DNA from: Iodobacter sp.
GTDB lineage: Bacteria; Pseudomonadota; Gammaproteobacteria; Burkholderiales; Chitinibacteraceae
Assembly: GCF_025352645.1 (NCBI RefSeq)
Contig: NZ_JANXSO010000037.1
Coordinates: 1-64,000 of the forward strand
Direction of reading: 5' to 3'
Length of the DNA: 64,000 bases
Shown here in pieces: positions 9,501 through 19,314 of this stretch; the stretch's first letter is position 1, and each line of letters begins with the position of its first letter. The notes under the pieces are model-generated. The model made no database searches. It was not told the origin of the DNA and saw only the letters and a list, made by a program, of their open reading frames with translations. Position numbers and translations under genes: made by a program.

Positions 9501-12500
9501 AAGGGAAGTCATATTGGATCTACTGCTGCTATTAAACTAGCAGAAGATTTATTAAACAGCGATATAGTATTAAAGCGTGTTGGCTATTCATTATTACTCT
9601 CGGTGATTGATACGACAGATAGCTTGCTTATAAAAGACTATTTTTACAATAAGTCGACGCAAATTATATTTGCTGATGGTTTAGTGTGGGATACATCGGT
9701 GATTCAATCCAAGGTAATGCTTGGAAGTAATGGCAATGATGTGCTGTACGGCACTGCTTTGGCTGACAAATTATTGGGTTTGGATGGCGATGACATGCTG
9801 GGTGGCTATGAAGGAAATGACGTCTTAGATGGGGGTGTGGGGCAAGATACCCTTGAGGGTGATAATGGTCAGGACCTTCTTTTGGGGGGGGAAGGCAATG
9901 ATCGGCTGAGCGGGGGCGAGGGGACAGATACGCTTTATGGTGGGGATGGGCTTGATATTCTTTTTGGAGGCGGGGGTGATGATCTTTTATATGGGGATAA
10001 TGGTAACGATAGTTTATATGGAAATGAGGACAATGATCTGCTGGTTGGGGGCGATGGTGATGATGTTCTCGATGGCGGTAGCGGTAATGATGTTTTGAAT
10101 GGTGGTCGTGGTGATGATACATACCTATTTGATCAGTATTCTGGTAATGACACAATTAATGTTTTAGACCTTACCGAAGGGGTTGATATTATACGGTTGG
10201 GCGAAGGAGTTCTTACCAGTGATATTACTTTGAAGCGGGATGGTAATACACTTATTTTATCTATTAAAGGCTTTGCTGCCTCTTTGAAGGTAATGAATTA
10301 TTTTGAAAATACGGCTTCATTTCCTATTGAGCAAATAAAGTTCGCAGATGGTTCAATATGGGATGTCCCTGTAATTAATAACAAAGTTAACGCACTGCTT
10401 GGGTTCGATGATCTAATTGAAGGCGATGAAGAAACTAATAAATTAATTGGCAGCGAGGCCAATGAATTGATGCGTGGTTTTGCTGGTAATGATCAATTAT
10501 TTGCTTTTGCAGGAAATGACCTACTGCAAGGTGGCGAAGGCGATGATTATCTGGATGGTGGCGCAGGTAACGATAAATTAGAAGGGGGCATTGGTAAAGA
10601 TCAGCTCAGTGGCGGTGAAGGCGATGATTTATTGCTGGCTGGTGCTGGCGATGATAAATACGTCTTTACCGGCAACTGGGGAAATGACGTTCTTGATAAC
10701 GCCGGTGGCGGCTCTGATTGGTTGTTCTTTTCTGAATTAGAGCGCAACCAGCTGAGCTTTAAGCAAGATGGTAAAGATCTGTTGATTGGCGTAATAGGGG
10801 ATGCCAGCCGCAGTGTGCGGGTATTGAATCACTTTAATGGTGGTGATGCGGCCATTGCTTATGTACAGCCTAAGTCTGGTTACGCTTTGTCTGCGGTGGA
10901 TATTGCCAAGCTCTGGGGCGGCGGTGGCGGTAGTACTAATACTCTGAATGGCACGGGTGGCAATGACAATTTATCTGGCACAGCTCAAGTCGATTTAATC
11001 ACGGGTGCTGCGGGTAATGATTCTTTGTTTGGCCTAGCGGGTAATGACACGCTGCGCGGTGATGAAGGCGATGATTATCTGGATGGTGGCCTTGGCAATG
11101 ACCGGCTTGAAGGCGGCATAGGCAAGGATCAGCTGGCTGGTGGTGAAGGCGATGATCGCTTAATTGCTGGTGCTGGCGATGATAAATACGTCTTTACCGG
11201 TAATTGGGGTAACGATGTGATTGATAACATCGGTGGCGGTTCTGATTGGTTGTTCTTTTCTGAATTAGAGCGCAATCAGCTGAGCTTTAAGCAAGATGGT
11301 AAAGATTTATTGATTGGCGTAGTGGGCGATGCTGGCCGTAGTGTGCGAGTGCTGAATCACTTTAATGGGGGTGATGCTGCGATTGCGTATCTGCAGCCTA
11401 AATCTGGGAATGCTTTGTCGGCGGCAGATATTGCTAAGCTCTTACCAAATACCGGTGGTAATAACGGTGGAAGTGGCAATGCAAATACGGCTGATTTTGA
11501 TCAGGTTATTGATGGCGATGCCGCTAATAATCAGCTTCAGGGTGATTCCGGCAAAGATTTAATCCGGGGAATGGCAGGTAATGATCAGCTATTTGGCGGC
11601 GAGGGGAATGATCGCTTGGAAGGGGGCGATGGAGATGATTACCTCTCTGGTGGTTTTGGCAGCGGCAATAGTGGCGATGATCTGTTGATGGGCGGTGCTG
11701 GCAACGATACTTTGAATGGCGAAGATGGTAATGATCGCCTGGAGGGCGGTGCAGGCAACGATAGTTATGTTTTCGATGGCACTTCACAAGATGTAATTGA
11801 TAACACTGGCGGGGGCCGCGATGGCATTTTCCTTGCCGATGGTATTGGTGCAGACCGAATTAGCTTTAGCCGCGATGGTGATGATTTATTGCTGATGGTG
11901 GATAAAAGCGCAGCGACTTCTGTGCGCGTTCTTAAGCATTTCCTTGGCGGAGATTTGGCAATTAGCTATGTGCAGCCAAGTGGCGGCAATATGATTTCTG
12001 CACAGAAAATTGCTCAGATGATTGGAGCGCAATCCATTCCTGGCGGGTATGAAGCGCTGGTGGATGGGGATGCGGGCAATAATAAGTTGTCCGGCACTGC
12101 TGCTAAGGATCTGTTGCGTGGTTTTGCTGGCAATGATCAGTTGTTCGGTGGTTTAGGAAATGATCGTTTAGAAGGCGGCGATGGCGATGATTACCTGGCC
12201 GGTGGCTACGGCAATGTGGCCAATACGGGCGATGATGTGCTGATCGGTGGCGCGGGCAATGATCAGCTTTCGGGCGAGGATGGTAACGACCGGCTTGAAG
12301 GCGGCGTTGGCGATGATAAATACGTCTTTGATGGCAAATCACAGGATGTGATTGATAACACCGGTGGCGGGTTCGATGGGGTGTTCTTTAGCGGCACGGT
12401 CACTAAAGATCAGCTGGGTTTCTCACGCTCGGGCGATGATTTATTGATTACCGTAGGTGGCAATGCTCAGCAGAGTGTGCGTGTGCTGAATCATTTCCTT

Positions 12501-13643
12501 GGTGGTGATTGGGCTATTGATTATGTGCAGCCAGGTGGTGGCGTGCCGTATTTAACCACTGCAGCTATTAATGCTGCGGTTGCCGCTGCTGGCCTGAAAT
12601 TAGTTGGGACTGAAGGTAACGATACTTTAGTGGGCGATGCTGGCAAGGACACCTTAACAGGGCTGGCCGGTGATGATGTGCTGAATGGGGGGGCTGCTGC
12701 AGATACCCTTGTGGGGGGATTAGGCAACGATACTTACATCGTTGATAACGCGGGCGATGTAGTCACGGAGCTGGCAGGCGAGGGAACAGACACGGTACAA
12801 AGCAGCCTGAACTGGGTTCTTGGCAGCAATCTGGAAAATCTCACCCTAGTTGGCACTACCGCAATTAACGGCACAGGGAATGAGTTGGCGAATGTATTGA
12901 TGGGTAATGCAGCCGCCAATACGCTCACTGGCGCGGCAGGCAACGACACGCTGGATGGTGGTGCGGGGGCTGATAAGTTGCAGGGTGGTCTGGGTGACGA
13001 TCGCTATGTAGTGGATGTGAGTGGTGATGTTATTACAGAAAATGCCAATGAAGGTATTGATACTGTGCAGGCAACGCTGGCATGGACGCTGGGTACTAAT
13101 CTGGAAAACCTCACGCTGACAGGCTCTGCTGCAATCAACGGCACAGGTAATGCACTGAATAACGTCTTAATGGGTAATGCAGGTGCAAATACACTGAATG
13201 GTGCAGAAGGTAACGACACCTTAAGTGGTGGTGCAGGTGTGGATATCTTGAGCGGTGGTGCAGGCAACGACACGTATATTTTAGGGCGTGGAGATGGTGG
13301 CGATACCATTATTGAGAATGATGCTACGGCTAAAAACACCGACGTTGCACAGTTTCAGGCGGGTATTGCCAGCAATCAGCTCTGGTTCCGTAAGGTTAGT
13401 AATAATCTGGAAGTCAGCGTCATTGGTACTGGTGATAAGCTGACGATGCAGGATTGGTATAAAGGCAATGCTTACCACGTGGAGCAATTTAAAACGTCGG
13501 ATGGCAAGGTGCTGCTGGATACACAGGTCAATGCCTTGGTTTCAGCCATGGCGGCCTTTAATCCGCCTGCCGCAGGCCAGATGACATTAAATCAGCAGCA
13601 ACAGGATGCCCTGCAGCCTGTGCTGGCGGCCAACTGGCATTAA
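3558..13643 (+). CDS. Giant FrpC-like RTX protein with self-processing module
   Basis: This 3361-residue protein should be secreted by the flanking type I system. Residues 1 to ~455 match no domain I recognise. A short RTX block (~458-530) precedes a FrpC-type self-processing module that begins at D649-P650 ([11 protein letters not shown]) and runs to about 826 with EF-hand-like Asp loops ([31 protein letters not shown]). In FrpC this module cleaves the Asp-Pro bond in a calcium-dependent reaction and can form Asp-Lys isopeptide links. A VRDLREAA segment, a nine-glycine linker (993-1001), and about a dozen arrays of GGxGxDxLx nonapeptides follow. Each array is capped by a haemolysin-type calcium-binding-related module (YLFGRG...D). 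The last ~60 residues are free of repeats and probably carry the secretion signal. There is no HlyC acyltransferase nearby. By eye, the first ~7 kb is more AT-rich than the last 3 kb. Confidence 0.9.
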   Translation: MSYHYRFSTAEQSRLLAAIAASSADQASPKKASSAGNYVPFYTALADTLEGRLKTGATEDGRSLTTEESKDLASAALWTNVAILANGGNGAQSTFIRDYTKRQGELRGVPIDDSKMQLASNGVAFNLIHNLKNEPTFPWYCPSIDSIASADASSIGENLFSSLGKKDTAVSHNSAWSGTIGFTLLGGSSPYETWRLVGAGDSKDQESFNTLDDFKNILFAIDSYDKALKSSTMTGAGSFVEFLAKLSNPLFAPFVKVPADLRSQYQIASSSGVYLPFIQNIMNATPLGPIVRVLMDLGLPVALTMLKQTYSGETLKTPIDEKNYQSNLKQFFSYANITGEKQRSLGIEWLGDKKANQLAALASSDKKYLNALVNLSAFSLDLPNYDGRDLSLYQSNTNEGKYTEQYIADRSVMLEGIIFNALHKQNAPISKTFSFTDLATGQQLLAPGVINPLAIFGHDDQQGDKITGGSNNDHLYGLGGNDNLIGGKGDDYIEGNDGSDMLDGGYGKDTLIGGSGKDIYYAGAGDTIIETGKDSEIYLGAQKTRLVGGLPVPGVKDVWRSADGAFTWVRTAPDTFLVRGAAGTITIKDSSQIGKDGSLNVLGLTLIAEEDGPSSSPPPPGSGGPFGGGVDPSVSGGFTGAMRWQPRRDPLTLDLDRDGLETVGTKDGVLFDHDGDGLKTQSGWVKPDDGFLVRDLNGNNVIDNGSELFGDATHKQDGSLAKNGFDALADLDSNKDGKVDINDAAFASLRVWRDINGNGLTDSGELLTLEQVGIASFNTKEKSHSLILENGNRLADLGSYTRTDGQTAVLGEVGDMADIDLAEDTFHREFTDHLTISDEIKALPEMAGSGKVRDLREAASQSDLLKSLLSQYSSTNTGEDRFTLIDKMLAAWADTSGMAKSLEERAKISYSSDSQAFALPKSSYYFDYQAFGDIKKPVGSTSAQDSLRFSETIQYWNQKMHILEAFNGRYFMTFPNERKTTDPIIPSGAALSGGGGGGGGGSSAASAPQIPTLIVNYSQEQINLLNQSYSDLKDSVYSVLALQTNLKPYLDLIAVKTNSELGTINFDCSGIYSLFEKQMKESPKQALINLIEINKYASKTLMFTGFDGLHLLDSYLNSPEYSSVVTEVISLSGMHKVDGVWQGSSRSDFVFGGNDSDQLFGKEGDDFIVGGAGNDELYGGDGDDVLSGGSGNDSLNGGSGADIYFFGRGSGKDIITMSSNSMDMGAVDSIQLGEGIVGSDLILRRYGEFNQSLIIYIKGTDDQLVIDWAFSNNHTTDHAMRSIKFSNGTYWNMSAINEKAIEPTIEGDILIGYSSDDLIYGGDGNDSLSGNGGNDILDGGAGNDKLAGGAGNDVYFFGRGYGVDSVLDSYDGSDSSGNDNTIQFGAGIITSDLIISRINSDLILNLKGTNDQLCINGYFDLFRYDYSKMVFKLADGIELDGEYIKAQALLGTAERDVLIGYDSNDTINGQGGDDLIAGVGGDDILDGGDGDDILNGGDGNDILNGGDGKDSLRGNEGDDYLSGGEGDDDISADAGDDTLNGGEGNDYLVGGEGNDTLDGGAGNDRLFGGAGKDIYLFGRGAGQDRIGASDIRNEVHERNGDVVLFGEGIKKEDVTFRRNWNDLQLKINASDDVLVIEKYFYTDGTSDVTPCFIQFADGDVLDLSIVAAKVRLPSSEDDFLLLDAANDLINGGDGRDDIYGAGGNDVLLGGNGLDRLYGEDGDDLLDGGTGDDQLEGGEGSDRLYGGEDDDLLHGGMGDDYLEGGDGHDRLYGDGGDDVLDGGNNNAYSVDLMDGGDGADTYLFAKGFGRDVIQNEDNDAIGSKADRIVFGIGIVPEDVVFKKEYGNLYISFDGSDDSLIVNDYFKVKNGMNVGIANIEFYNGTIWGFVEVDGRIPIPSPDVKIDKSSSYVDNIINGGIGNDILIGGYGNDVLSGGIGNDDLEGGAGNDVLDGGAGNDALDGGVGFDTYLFGRGAGNDTINVKGSHIGSTAAIKLAEDLLNSDIVLKRVGYSLLLSVIDTTDSLLIKDYFYNKSTQIIFADGLVWDTSVIQSKVMLGSNGNDVLYGTALADKLLGLDGDDMLGGYEGNDVLDGGVGQDTLEGDNGQDLLLGGEGNDRLSGGEGTDTLYGGDGLDILFGGGGDDLLYGDNGNDSLYGNEDNDLLVGGDGDDVLDGGSGNDVLNGGRGDDTYLFDQYSGNDTINVLDLTEGVDIIRLGEGVLTSDITLKRDGNTLILSIKGFAASLKVMNYFENTASFPIEQIKFADGSIWDVPVINNKVNALLGFDDLIEGDEETNKLIGSEANELMRGFAGNDQLFAFAGNDLLQGGEGDDYLDGGAGNDKLEGGIGKDQLSGGEGDDLLLAGAGDDKYVFTGNWGNDVLDNAGGGSDWLFFSELERNQLSFKQDGKDLLIGVIGDASRSVRVLNHFNGGDAAIAYVQPKSGYALSAVDIAKLWGGGGGSTNTLNGTGGNDNLSGTAQVDLITGAAGNDSLFGLAGNDTLRGDEGDDYLDGGLGNDRLEGGIGKDQLAGGEGDDRLIAGAGDDKYVFTGNWGNDVIDNIGGGSDWLFFSELERNQLSFKQDGKDLLIGVVGDAGRSVRVLNHFNGGDAAIAYLQPKSGNALSAADIAKLLPNTGGNNGGSGNANTADFDQVIDGDAANNQLQGDSGKDLIRGMAGNDQLFGGEGNDRLEGGDGDDYLSGGFGSGNSGDDLLMGGAGNDTLNGEDGNDRLEGGAGNDSYVFDGTSQDVIDNTGGGRDGIFLADGIGADRISFSRDGDDLLLMVDKSAATSVRVLKHFLGGDLAISYVQPSGGNMISAQKIAQMIGAQSIPGGYEALVDGDAGNNKLSGTAAKDLLRGFAGNDQLFGGLGNDRLEGGDGDDYLAGGYGNVANTGDDVLIGGAGNDQLSGEDGNDRLEGGVGDDKYVFDGKSQDVIDNTGGGFDGVFFSGTVTKDQLGFSRSGDDLLITVGGNAQQSVRVLNHFLGGDWAIDYVQPGGGVPYLTTAAINAAVAAAGLKLVGTEGNDTLVGDAGKDTLTGLAGDDVLNGGAAADTLVGGLGNDTYIVDNAGDVVTELAGEGTDTVQSSLNWVLGSNLENLTLVGTTAINGTGNELANVLMGNAAANTLTGAAGNDTLDGGAGADKLQGGLGDDRYVVDVSGDVITENANEGIDTVQATLAWTLGTNLENLTLTGSAAINGTGNALNNVLMGNAGANTLNGAEGNDTLSGGAGVDILSGGAGNDTYILGRGDGGDTIIENDATAKNTDVAQFQAGIASNQLWFRKVSNNLEVSVIGTGDKLTMQDWYKGNAYHVEQFKTSDGKVLLDTQVNALVSAMAAFNPPAAGQMTLNQQQQDALQPVLAANWH
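6534..6560 (+). repeat. Hexanucleotide repeat encoding a poly-glycine linker
   Basis: Alternating GGC and GGT codons give nine consecutive glycines in the RTX protein, followed by Ser-Ser-Ala-Ala. It separates the self-processing/VRDLREAA part from the downstream region. Slippage here would change linker length in frame. Confidence 0.8.
8001..8081 (+). repeat. Three near-perfect 27-base RTX repeats
   Basis: Three adjacent 27-base units at 8001, 8028 and 8055 differ only at one or two positions and each encodes one nonapeptide of the type DDILDGGDG. Most other RTX repeats in the gene differ far more at DNA level, so this triplet is recent. Confidence 0.85.
10450..11450 (+). repeat. Two nearly identical RTX plus cap modules
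   Basis: The stretch encoding [11 protein letters not shown] through [12 protein letters not shown] occurs at about 10655-10870 and again at about 11180-11395, with long runs of identical bases. Each is preceded by a similar RTX array. Two more diverged relatives follow at about 11760-12000 and 12310-12540. This points to stepwise internal duplication in the 3' part of the gene. Confidence 0.8.
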
Positions 13644-13664
13644 TGTCTTGATGTAATCAAAAGG

Positions 13665-13700
13665 CCCAGCCTCGAAAGAGGTTGGGTTTCTTCTTTTTTT
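13665..13700 (+). terminator. Intrinsic terminator between RTX and ABC transporter genes
   Basis: CCCAGCCTC and GAGGTTGGG pair across a GAAA tetraloop (one G-U pair), followed by a T-rich tract broken only by two C. It lies between two genes that should be co-expressed, so it probably lowers transporter expression relative to the RTX substrate instead of fully ending the operon. Confidence 0.8.
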
Positions 13701-13716
13701 CTGAAGTAGAAAAGCA

Positions 13717-15870
13717 ATGAAACTCTTAGAATCACCTGAATCTCCTGCAGATGCACCTGCTTTTGATTCTGCTTTGGCGTGCCTGATTATGCTGGCGCGT
13801 TTTCATCAGGTGGCGATTGAGCCTGAACAAATTAAGCATCAGTTTGCGGGTGAATCGGGCCTGTTAAGTGAATCCGATGTATTGCGAGCGGCGAAACAAT
13901 CCGGATTAAAAGCCAAGGCGGTTGATACGCGCTTCGATCGCTTGGATCGCACCCCTTTGCCTGCGATGGCGCAGCGCTTGGATGGCCGCTGGGTGATTTT
14001 GGCCAAGGTCGATGCCAAGAGCGATCCTGCCGTGTTATTCCATGATCCACAAAGCGGGCGGCCCGAGTCTTGCTCTAAAGAAGAGTGGCAGGCTTTATGG
14101 TCAGGTCGGCTGATTTTGTTTACTTCCCGCGCCAGCTTAGCAGGGGACTTGGCCCGTTTTGATTTCTCATGGTTTATCCCTGCCGTGGTGAAGTACCGAA
14201 AATTGCTCGGCGAAGTGTTGTTGGTATCGTTTTTTCTACAGCTATTGGCTTTGGCTACGCCGCTGTTTTTTCAGGTGGTGATGGATAAGGTGCTGGTGCA
14301 CCATGGTGTGACAACCTTGGATGTGATTGCCATCGGCCTATTGGTGATTTCTTTGTTTGAAGTGGGAATGACCGGGCTGCGTACCTATGTCTTTAGCCAC
14401 ACCACCAATCGGATTGATGTGGAGCTGGGCGCTAAGCTGTTTCGCCATCTGCTGGCCTTGCCTTTGGCTTACTTTCAGGCGCGGCGGGTAGGAGATTCGG
14501 TAGCGCGGGTACGCGAGCTGGAAAACATCCGCAACTTTTTGACTGGCCAAGCGCTGACTTCGGTGCTGGATCTGTTCTTCTCTGTGGTGTTTCTGGCGGT
14601 GATGGCTTACTACAGCTGGTGGCTCACCTTAATTGTGCTGGTGTCTTTGCCCTGCTATATCGGCCTATCGGTATTGATTACCCCGGTATTAAAAGCCCGC
14701 TTAGATGAGAAATTTGCCCGTGGTGCGGAAAATCAATCCTTCCTTGTAGAAATGGTTAGCGGGATTGAAACAGTCAAATCAATGGCCGTCGAGCCGCAAG
14801 TCACTCGCCGCTGGGATCAGCAGTTGGCGGCTTATGTGGCTGCAGGTTTTAAAGTCGCCAACCTCGCCAATATCGGCAGTCAAGGTGTCAACCTCATTCA
14901 AAAAATTGTTACGGTGGCCACCATGTGGATGGGGGCGAAGCTGGTGATTGAAGGGAAGTTGACGGTTGGGCAGCTCATTGCTTTCAATATGCTGGCAGGC
15001 CGGGTGGCGAGCCCAGTGATGCGTTTGGCGCAGCTGTGGCAGGATTTTCAGCAGGTGGGCATCTCGATGCAGCGCTTGGGGGATATCTTAAATACCCGCA
15101 GTGAAATTAATCAAAGTCGGGCGCAATTGCCCGCCATTATTGGTCAGATTGAATTCGATCAAGTGCACTTTCGTTACCGTGCAGATGGCCCGGAAATCTT
15201 GCGTGGCATTAATTTAAGTATTAAAGCCGGTGAAGTAATTGGCATTGTTGGGCGTTCTGGCTCTGGCAAAAGTACGCTGACCAAACTTTTGCAAAGGCTG
15301 TATGTGCCAGAACGTGGTCGGGTGCTGATTGATGGTATTGATTTAGGCCTGACCGATCCGGCATGGCTACGCCGCCAGATTGGCGTGGTCTTACAAGAAA
15401 ATCTGCTGTTTAACCGCAGCATTCGCGACAATATCGCCTTGGTTGATCCGGGTATGGGCATGGATAGAGTGATCCATGCCGCCAAGCTTGCTGGTGCGCA
15501 CGATTTTATCGTTGAGTTGCCAGAGGGCTACGACACCGTGGTTGGAGAGCATGGCAGTGGCTTATCTGGCGGGCAAAAACAACGCGTCGCCATTGCCCGA
15601 GCTTTGGTCAGCAATCCTCGGATCTTGATTTTTGATGAAGCAACCAGTGCGCTGGATTATGAATCAGAGCGGATTATTCAGAACAATATGAAAGCCATCT
15701 GCCAGGGGCGCACGGTACTGATTATTGCCCATCGTTTATCGTCAGTCAGGGATGCACATCGGATTGTGGCGATGGACAGAGGACAGATTGTGGAGGAAGG
15801 GCCACATCAGGAGTTGATGCAAAAGCCGGATGGTTATTACGCTCGTTTGCATGCGATGCAGGCAGGGTGA
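13717..15870 (+). CDS. HlyB-type type I secretion ABC transporter/ATPase
   Basis: This 717-residue inner-membrane exporter should energise secretion of the RTX protein. Residues ~10-130 form a C39-peptidase-like domain. Against the C39 pattern DCGxACL the sequence reads D17-S-A-L-A-C-L, so the catalytic Cys is Ser18. The usual catalytic His region reads GRWVIL, so the His is also missing. This fits the non-proteolytic CLD of HlyB-type exporters, which bind RTX substrates. The membrane domain spans ~160-440. The nucleotide-binding domain has Walker [10 protein letters not shown] with Lys518, the signature LSGGQKQR, Walker [13 protein letters not shown] and the switch His in IIAHRLSS. It lies 73 bases after the RTX stop, beyond a terminator hairpin. 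Confidence 0.93.
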   Translation: MKLLESPESPADAPAFDSALACLIMLARFHQVAIEPEQIKHQFAGESGLLSESDVLRAAKQSGLKAKAVDTRFDRLDRTPLPAMAQRLDGRWVILAKVDAKSDPAVLFHDPQSGRPESCSKEEWQALWSGRLILFTSRASLAGDLARFDFSWFIPAVVKYRKLLGEVLLVSFFLQLLALATPLFFQVVMDKVLVHHGVTTLDVIAIGLLVISLFEVGMTGLRTYVFSHTTNRIDVELGAKLFRHLLALPLAYFQARRVGDSVARVRELENIRNFLTGQALTSVLDLFFSVVFLAVMAYYSWWLTLIVLVSLPCYIGLSVLITPVLKARLDEKFARGAENQSFLVEMVSGIETVKSMAVEPQVTRRWDQQLAAYVAAGFKVANLANIGSQGVNLIQKIVTVATMWMGAKLVIEGKLTVGQLIAFNMLAGRVASPVMRLAQLWQDFQQVGISMQRLGDILNTRSEINQSRAQLPAIIGQIEFDQVHFRYRADGPEILRGINLSIKAGEVIGIVGRSGSGKSTLTKLLQRLYVPERGRVLIDGIDLGLTDPAWLRRQIGVVLQENLLFNRSIRDNIALVDPGMGMDRVIHAAKLAGAHDFIVELPEGYDTVVGEHGSGLSGGQKQRVAIARALVSNPRILIFDEATSALDYESERIIQNNMKAICQGRTVLIIAHRLSSVRDAHRIVAMDRGQIVEEGPHQELMQKPDGYYARLHAMQAG

Positions 15871-16066
15871 GTGTTGTTGGTTTGAAAGTTGTGATATTTA
15901 TGATTTCTTAATTGAAATGGTGATCGATGATAAATAGGAGTGGGTTGGGATACATTGATAATTGTTTTGCTGTTCAAAGATTGAAAGGTTTTTATTGTAA
16001 GATCCGATCTGCCGCTGCGTTGAATGAGTTTGTTGTATTGCGGGTTTCGTGATTTTAGGATCAAAA

Positions 16067-17875
16067 ATGAGAAATCTTTATTTGCGGTATTGTTCTTATA
16101 TTTTTGTATATCTATGTTTGATTTTGTCTGCATGCGGGGGTGGTGGTGATTCGCCTTCATCCAGCATGCCGGCCTCCCCTCCTACTTCTGTTGCCGCTGG
16201 CTTGCCTCAGCCTAGCGCTGTATATATTTCTGAGATTTCATCCAGTGATGCTGACGGTTCAGGTGTATGGATTGAACTTTATAATAGCAGCAATGTTAAT
16301 GTTTCTTTGAATGGTTTTAGTGTACGCGTTTCCGGTTTAGACGATTCGCTTATTCAATATAATTTACCTCGAGATTTGCAGATTAAAGCAGGTGGGTATT
16401 TATTGCTTGCGGAAAAAGGTAATGATGCGCAGCCTAATACCGATCAGATTGCATATCTTGATCATTTCTCTAATTTGGCTTTATTAGGTAGCAATGGTGT
16501 TCTTGAGTTGCTCAAGGAAGGCGTGACGCAGGATTTTGTTCGCTTCGGAAGCAGCAAGGTGATTCCTCAAAGCGCTGGGCTTGGGCATGGAGATAATATT
16601 ATTGTTAAGCCTTCTTACGGGCAGTCTTTAGCCAAGCAGGCGGGGCAGTGGGTGCTGGTTTCTTTTGCTACGCCGGGTGGGGTTAATGATGTGCTTGCAA
16701 CGGCGACAGACGCAGATAATGATGGAATCCCAGATAGCGCGGAGGTGCCGGGTGGAACATTTGCAGGAATTGATTATTATGGAATGGGTGCAAGAGTAGC
16801 GCAGCCGGATATTTTTATTCAAATTGATCATATGAAATCTAATGATCCAGGAGTACTGCCTGTTAAAGATGCGCTACAAAAAGTAGTCGATGTGTTTAAA
16901 GCCCGTAATATTTCGGTACATTTCGATTCGGGCAGTTTATATAGTAATGAATTTAGCCTCGCTAACTTTAATTTGGGTGGTGGGCGGACAAGTAGAAATA
17001 ATGAAGTGGCTTATCATGCATGCTTGGGTGTTAGCCAGATAAGTGATGGAATTAGTTGTGCTTCAGTTTATACGTATAAAGATCAAAATATGGATATTCG
17101 ACGTAAGTCTGTTTTTCATTATCTTTTGATGGCTAATTCACAAAATATAAATGGGACAGTAAGCTCGTCTGGAAATGCGGAAAAGATAGGCAATGATTTT
17201 ATTGTTACCTTAGGTGGTTGGGGATTGACGACTCATAGCGATAATGAAAAGAATAAATTAATTAATTTCCAAGCAGCAACAATAATGCATGAGCTAGGCC
17301 ATAATTTAGGGTTGGATCATGGCGGGAATGATTCATTGAATTATAAGCCTAATTATTATAGTGTGATGAATTACCTTTATCAATTAATGGGTTTGGGAAG
17401 TGATCCAAAAACCACGTCTGCAGTTGAGCGATATTTCTTGGCGAAAAATACCAATGGCTTCGATTGGAATTCTGTATGTAAATTAGAGGCTGGCCCGTGC
17501 AGCAGAGATTTTAGGATGGATTATTCTGATGGTTCTGGAGCAAAGTTGGATGAAAATAATTTGAGCGAATCAGCCATGATCGGCCGAGGCTCATACGGGG
17601 CTTTTGCCGATTGGAATGTAGATCAGCAATTAAATCGAAGTAGCTATGCTTTAGATTTAAATGACGATGGTAGCAAAACGGTTTTATATGATTACAATGA
17701 TTGGGCTAATCTGACTTTAGCTTTTGCGCGTGTTGCCAGTGGTAATAGCGGGGCATCGATGAAAGGGAGTATTAACGTGGCTGCAGTAAATCCGATATTG
17801 AACGATAAACAGTGTTGGTCAGTAGAAAAAGCACCATCAGTAAGCTTCATGTCGGCGGTGCGTCGTGTGCACTAA
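16067..17875 (+). CDS. Lipoprotein metzincin-type zinc protease with lamin-tail domain
   Basis: The ATG at 16067 is chosen because AGGA lies eight bases upstream and the lipoprotein signal follows at once (LILSAC, Cys23, then a Gly4 run); an in-frame codon at 16049 adds six residues. The 602-residue product has a lamin-tail-like domain at ~50-170 (VWIELYNSS, LNGFSV, GGYLLLAEKG). The catalytic part has the extended zinc motif HELGHNLGLDH (H408, E409, H412, H418) and a possible Met-turn VMNY (M434), so it looks like a metzincin. Substrate is unknown. It is probably anchored on the outer membrane. The next gene overlaps its 3' end by 11 bases, suggesting coupled translation. Confidence 0.75.
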   Translation: MRNLYLRYCSYIFVYLCLILSACGGGGDSPSSSMPASPPTSVAAGLPQPSAVYISEISSSDADGSGVWIELYNSSNVNVSLNGFSVRVSGLDDSLIQYNLPRDLQIKAGGYLLLAEKGNDAQPNTDQIAYLDHFSNLALLGSNGVLELLKEGVTQDFVRFGSSKVIPQSAGLGHGDNIIVKPSYGQSLAKQAGQWVLVSFATPGGVNDVLATATDADNDGIPDSAEVPGGTFAGIDYYGMGARVAQPDIFIQIDHMKSNDPGVLPVKDALQKVVDVFKARNISVHFDSGSLYSNEFSLANFNLGGGRTSRNNEVAYHACLGVSQISDGISCASVYTYKDQNMDIRRKSVFHYLLMANSQNINGTVSSSGNAEKIGNDFIVTLGGWGLTTHSDNEKNKLINFQAATIMHELGHNLGLDHGGNDSLNYKPNYYSVMNYLYQLMGLGSDPKTTSAVERYFLAKNTNGFDWNSVCKLEAGPCSRDFRMDYSDGSGAKLDENNLSESAMIGRGSYGAFADWNVDQQLNRSSYALDLNDDGSKTVLYDYNDWANLTLAFARVASGNSGASMKGSINVAAVNPILNDKQCWSVEKAPSVSFMSAVRRVH

Positions 17876-18422
17876 GTGGCTGTTTCTTGCCCTTTTTTCG
17901 AGTGGGCTTGCTCAGGGTGCGGCGTTGCAGATTAGTGGCGCGAGTACGATGAAACCCCTTTCGGGTGAGGTGCAATCGGCAAGGCTAGAAGCAGGGGCGG
18001 CTTACTTTACGCTGGCGGAAGGCGAGGCGGTGGTTGCGCCTTGGCCACTGGCTTGGCGTGTCTTACCTAAAGGTACGCTGCTGCTTGCAGAGCGCGCGCC
18101 ACACCCCGCTGGGCCGGTGAGCCGCTTGCGATTACTAAATGGTGATCAGCCTTGGCTGGAGTTGATTGCGGGCGGCTACGCAGGGACCACCGTGCAAGAT
18201 GGCTGGCGATTGGGTTTTAAAGATGGCAAGGCGTTGTTAGTGCAAGGCAATGAAAACCAGCCATTTTTAAGCAAAATGCGGATGAAAGATCAGGCTGGGG
18301 CAGGCTGGTGTTTGCGTCTGCTTGCAACGCATGAAGCGCCAAAGGTGGCGTCTGGTATGGCTCAAGAAGCGCAAATCAAAGCAGACTGGCTACGCTATTT
18401 ACCGCGCAAGGGGCGCTGTTAA
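17865..18422 (+). CDS. Small secreted protein overlapping the metzincin gene
   Basis: A GTG start at 17865 lies inside the end of the previous gene. The 185-residue product starts with a signal peptide (MCTKWLFLALFSSGLAQGA) with likely cleavage near residue 18. I recognise no domain. It is moderately basic, with two Cys at the C-terminal side, and seems to be a small beta-rich periplasmic or exported protein. The overlap implies joint function with the protease, such as an inhibitor, chaperone or partner, but nothing in the sequence proves this. Its base composition is more GC-rich than the protease gene before it. Confidence 0.6.
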   Translation: MCTKWLFLALFSSGLAQGAALQISGASTMKPLSGEVQSARLEAGAAYFTLAEGEAVVAPWPLAWRVLPKGTLLLAERAPHPAGPVSRLRLLNGDQPWLELIAGGYAGTTVQDGWRLGFKDGKALLVQGNENQPFLSKMRMKDQAGAGWCLRLLATHEAPKVASGMAQEAQIKADWLRYLPRKGRC

Positions 18423-18903
18423 ATGTGTGTTTAGTAGGTATTGCTTTTGCTTTGCGATATAAAGGGGCCAATGCCCAACCTTTGAGCGCGCTTTAGAATA
18501 ATTGCATAAAATGTGCAGCTGGTTTTATGCAATATAATTACTCCCTACAAGGCTATTATTGATTAATTGGTATAATCAGTAATAGCCTTTTATTCTAAAT
18601 ATATATGACAAAATAATATTCAATTTAATTGCGTGTATTAATGCTGTGTTAATCATGCAACAAATATAATAATTAACCTATTTTGTAATAATTACCAATT
18701 CATTACGCATAAGCCAATTGCATATACCTGCTAAAACGATGCGTAAATAAGTATTAAATTAAATTGCTTGTCATTTTAATTGGGCTGTCTTGCCGTTCGT
18801 CAGAATATTAATGCCGCTTATATAAATCAATACCTAAATACCGACAGTAGAACCTTGTAAGGTATGACGGCATGATTGCCTTGGTTTTTTAAAAGGGGCA
18901 TTT
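18423..18903. other. Long AT-rich leader before the minor pilin operon
   Basis: No gene is seen. It holds the hairpin at 18549-18589 and then about 300 AT-rich bases with many short TAAT runs. The probable promoter of the pilin operon must be here, but no single -35/-10 pair stands out. Confidence 0.5.
18549..18592 (+). terminator. Hairpin terminator after the protease pair
   Basis: AAGGCTATTATTGATTA pairs with TAATCAGTAATAGCCTT across a seven-base loop, with one G-U pair in 17, followed by TTTA. The stem is AT-rich but long. It sits 127 bases after the last stop codon, and would separate the protease transcript from the pilin operon. Confidence 0.7.
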
Positions 18904-19314
18904 ATGCAGCATACCCGTGGTTTTACCCTGATTGAAGTCATGATTACCGTAGCAATTATTGGGATTTTGGCAAGTATTGCCGTGCCCAGCTATCAAGATT
19001 ATGTCACGCGCAGCAGGCTGATTGAGCCACAAAGTAAGCTGAGCGAGCGCCGTGTGCAGCTTGAGCAATTCTTTATGAATAACCGTACTTATCTTGGTTT
19101 TCAATGTAAACAAGATGCGGTGGGCTCAGAAAGCTTTAATCTTGATTGCAGTAATTTACAAGCCAATCAATACACCCTTACTGCTAAGGGTATAGGGAGA
19201 ATGAACGGTTTTACTCTGAGCTATGATGACCAGGGCATCAAGGCCACACCTGCCGCACCCAGCGGCTGGGCGACTAGCAGTAGCTGCTGGATCAGCAAGA
19301 AATCAGGTTGCTGA
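18904..19314 (+). CDS. Type IV minor pilin, PilE-like
   Basis: This 136-residue prepilin has a short basic leader cut at [10 protein letters not shown], Glu5 of the mature protein, and a hydrophobic helix up to about residue 30. The leader peptidase PilD should process and N-methylate it. Two C-terminal Cys ([11 protein letters not shown]) form the usual D-region loop. It heads an operon with fimT, pilV, pilW, pilX and pilY1, which together make the tip/initiation complex of type IVa pili. In Pseudomonas the comparable pilE lies at the other end of the cluster. The context and Cys pattern favour a minor pilin over the major one. Confidence 0.85.
   Translation: MQHTRGFTLIEVMITVAIIGILASIAVPSYQDYVTRSRLIEPQSKLSERRVQLEQFFMNNRTYLGFQCKQDAVGSESFNLDCSNLQANQYTLTAKGIGRMNGFTLSYDDQGIKATPAAPSGWATSSSCWISKKSGC

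Noticed and set aside
4930-13540. CRISPR-like periodic repeats
   Set aside because: The periodicity is 27 bases (nine codons) in one open frame with no unique spacers; these are RTX nonapeptides.
308-15870. HlyC-type acyltransferase for toxin activation
   Set aside because: No gene of that size or motif lies in the locus, and the RTX protein lacks the usual acylated pore-forming segment as far as I can see.
18780-18800. Sigma-54 promoter before the minor pilins
   Set aside because: TTGGGCTGTCTTGCCG has GG and GC parts, but the spacing is three bases too short.
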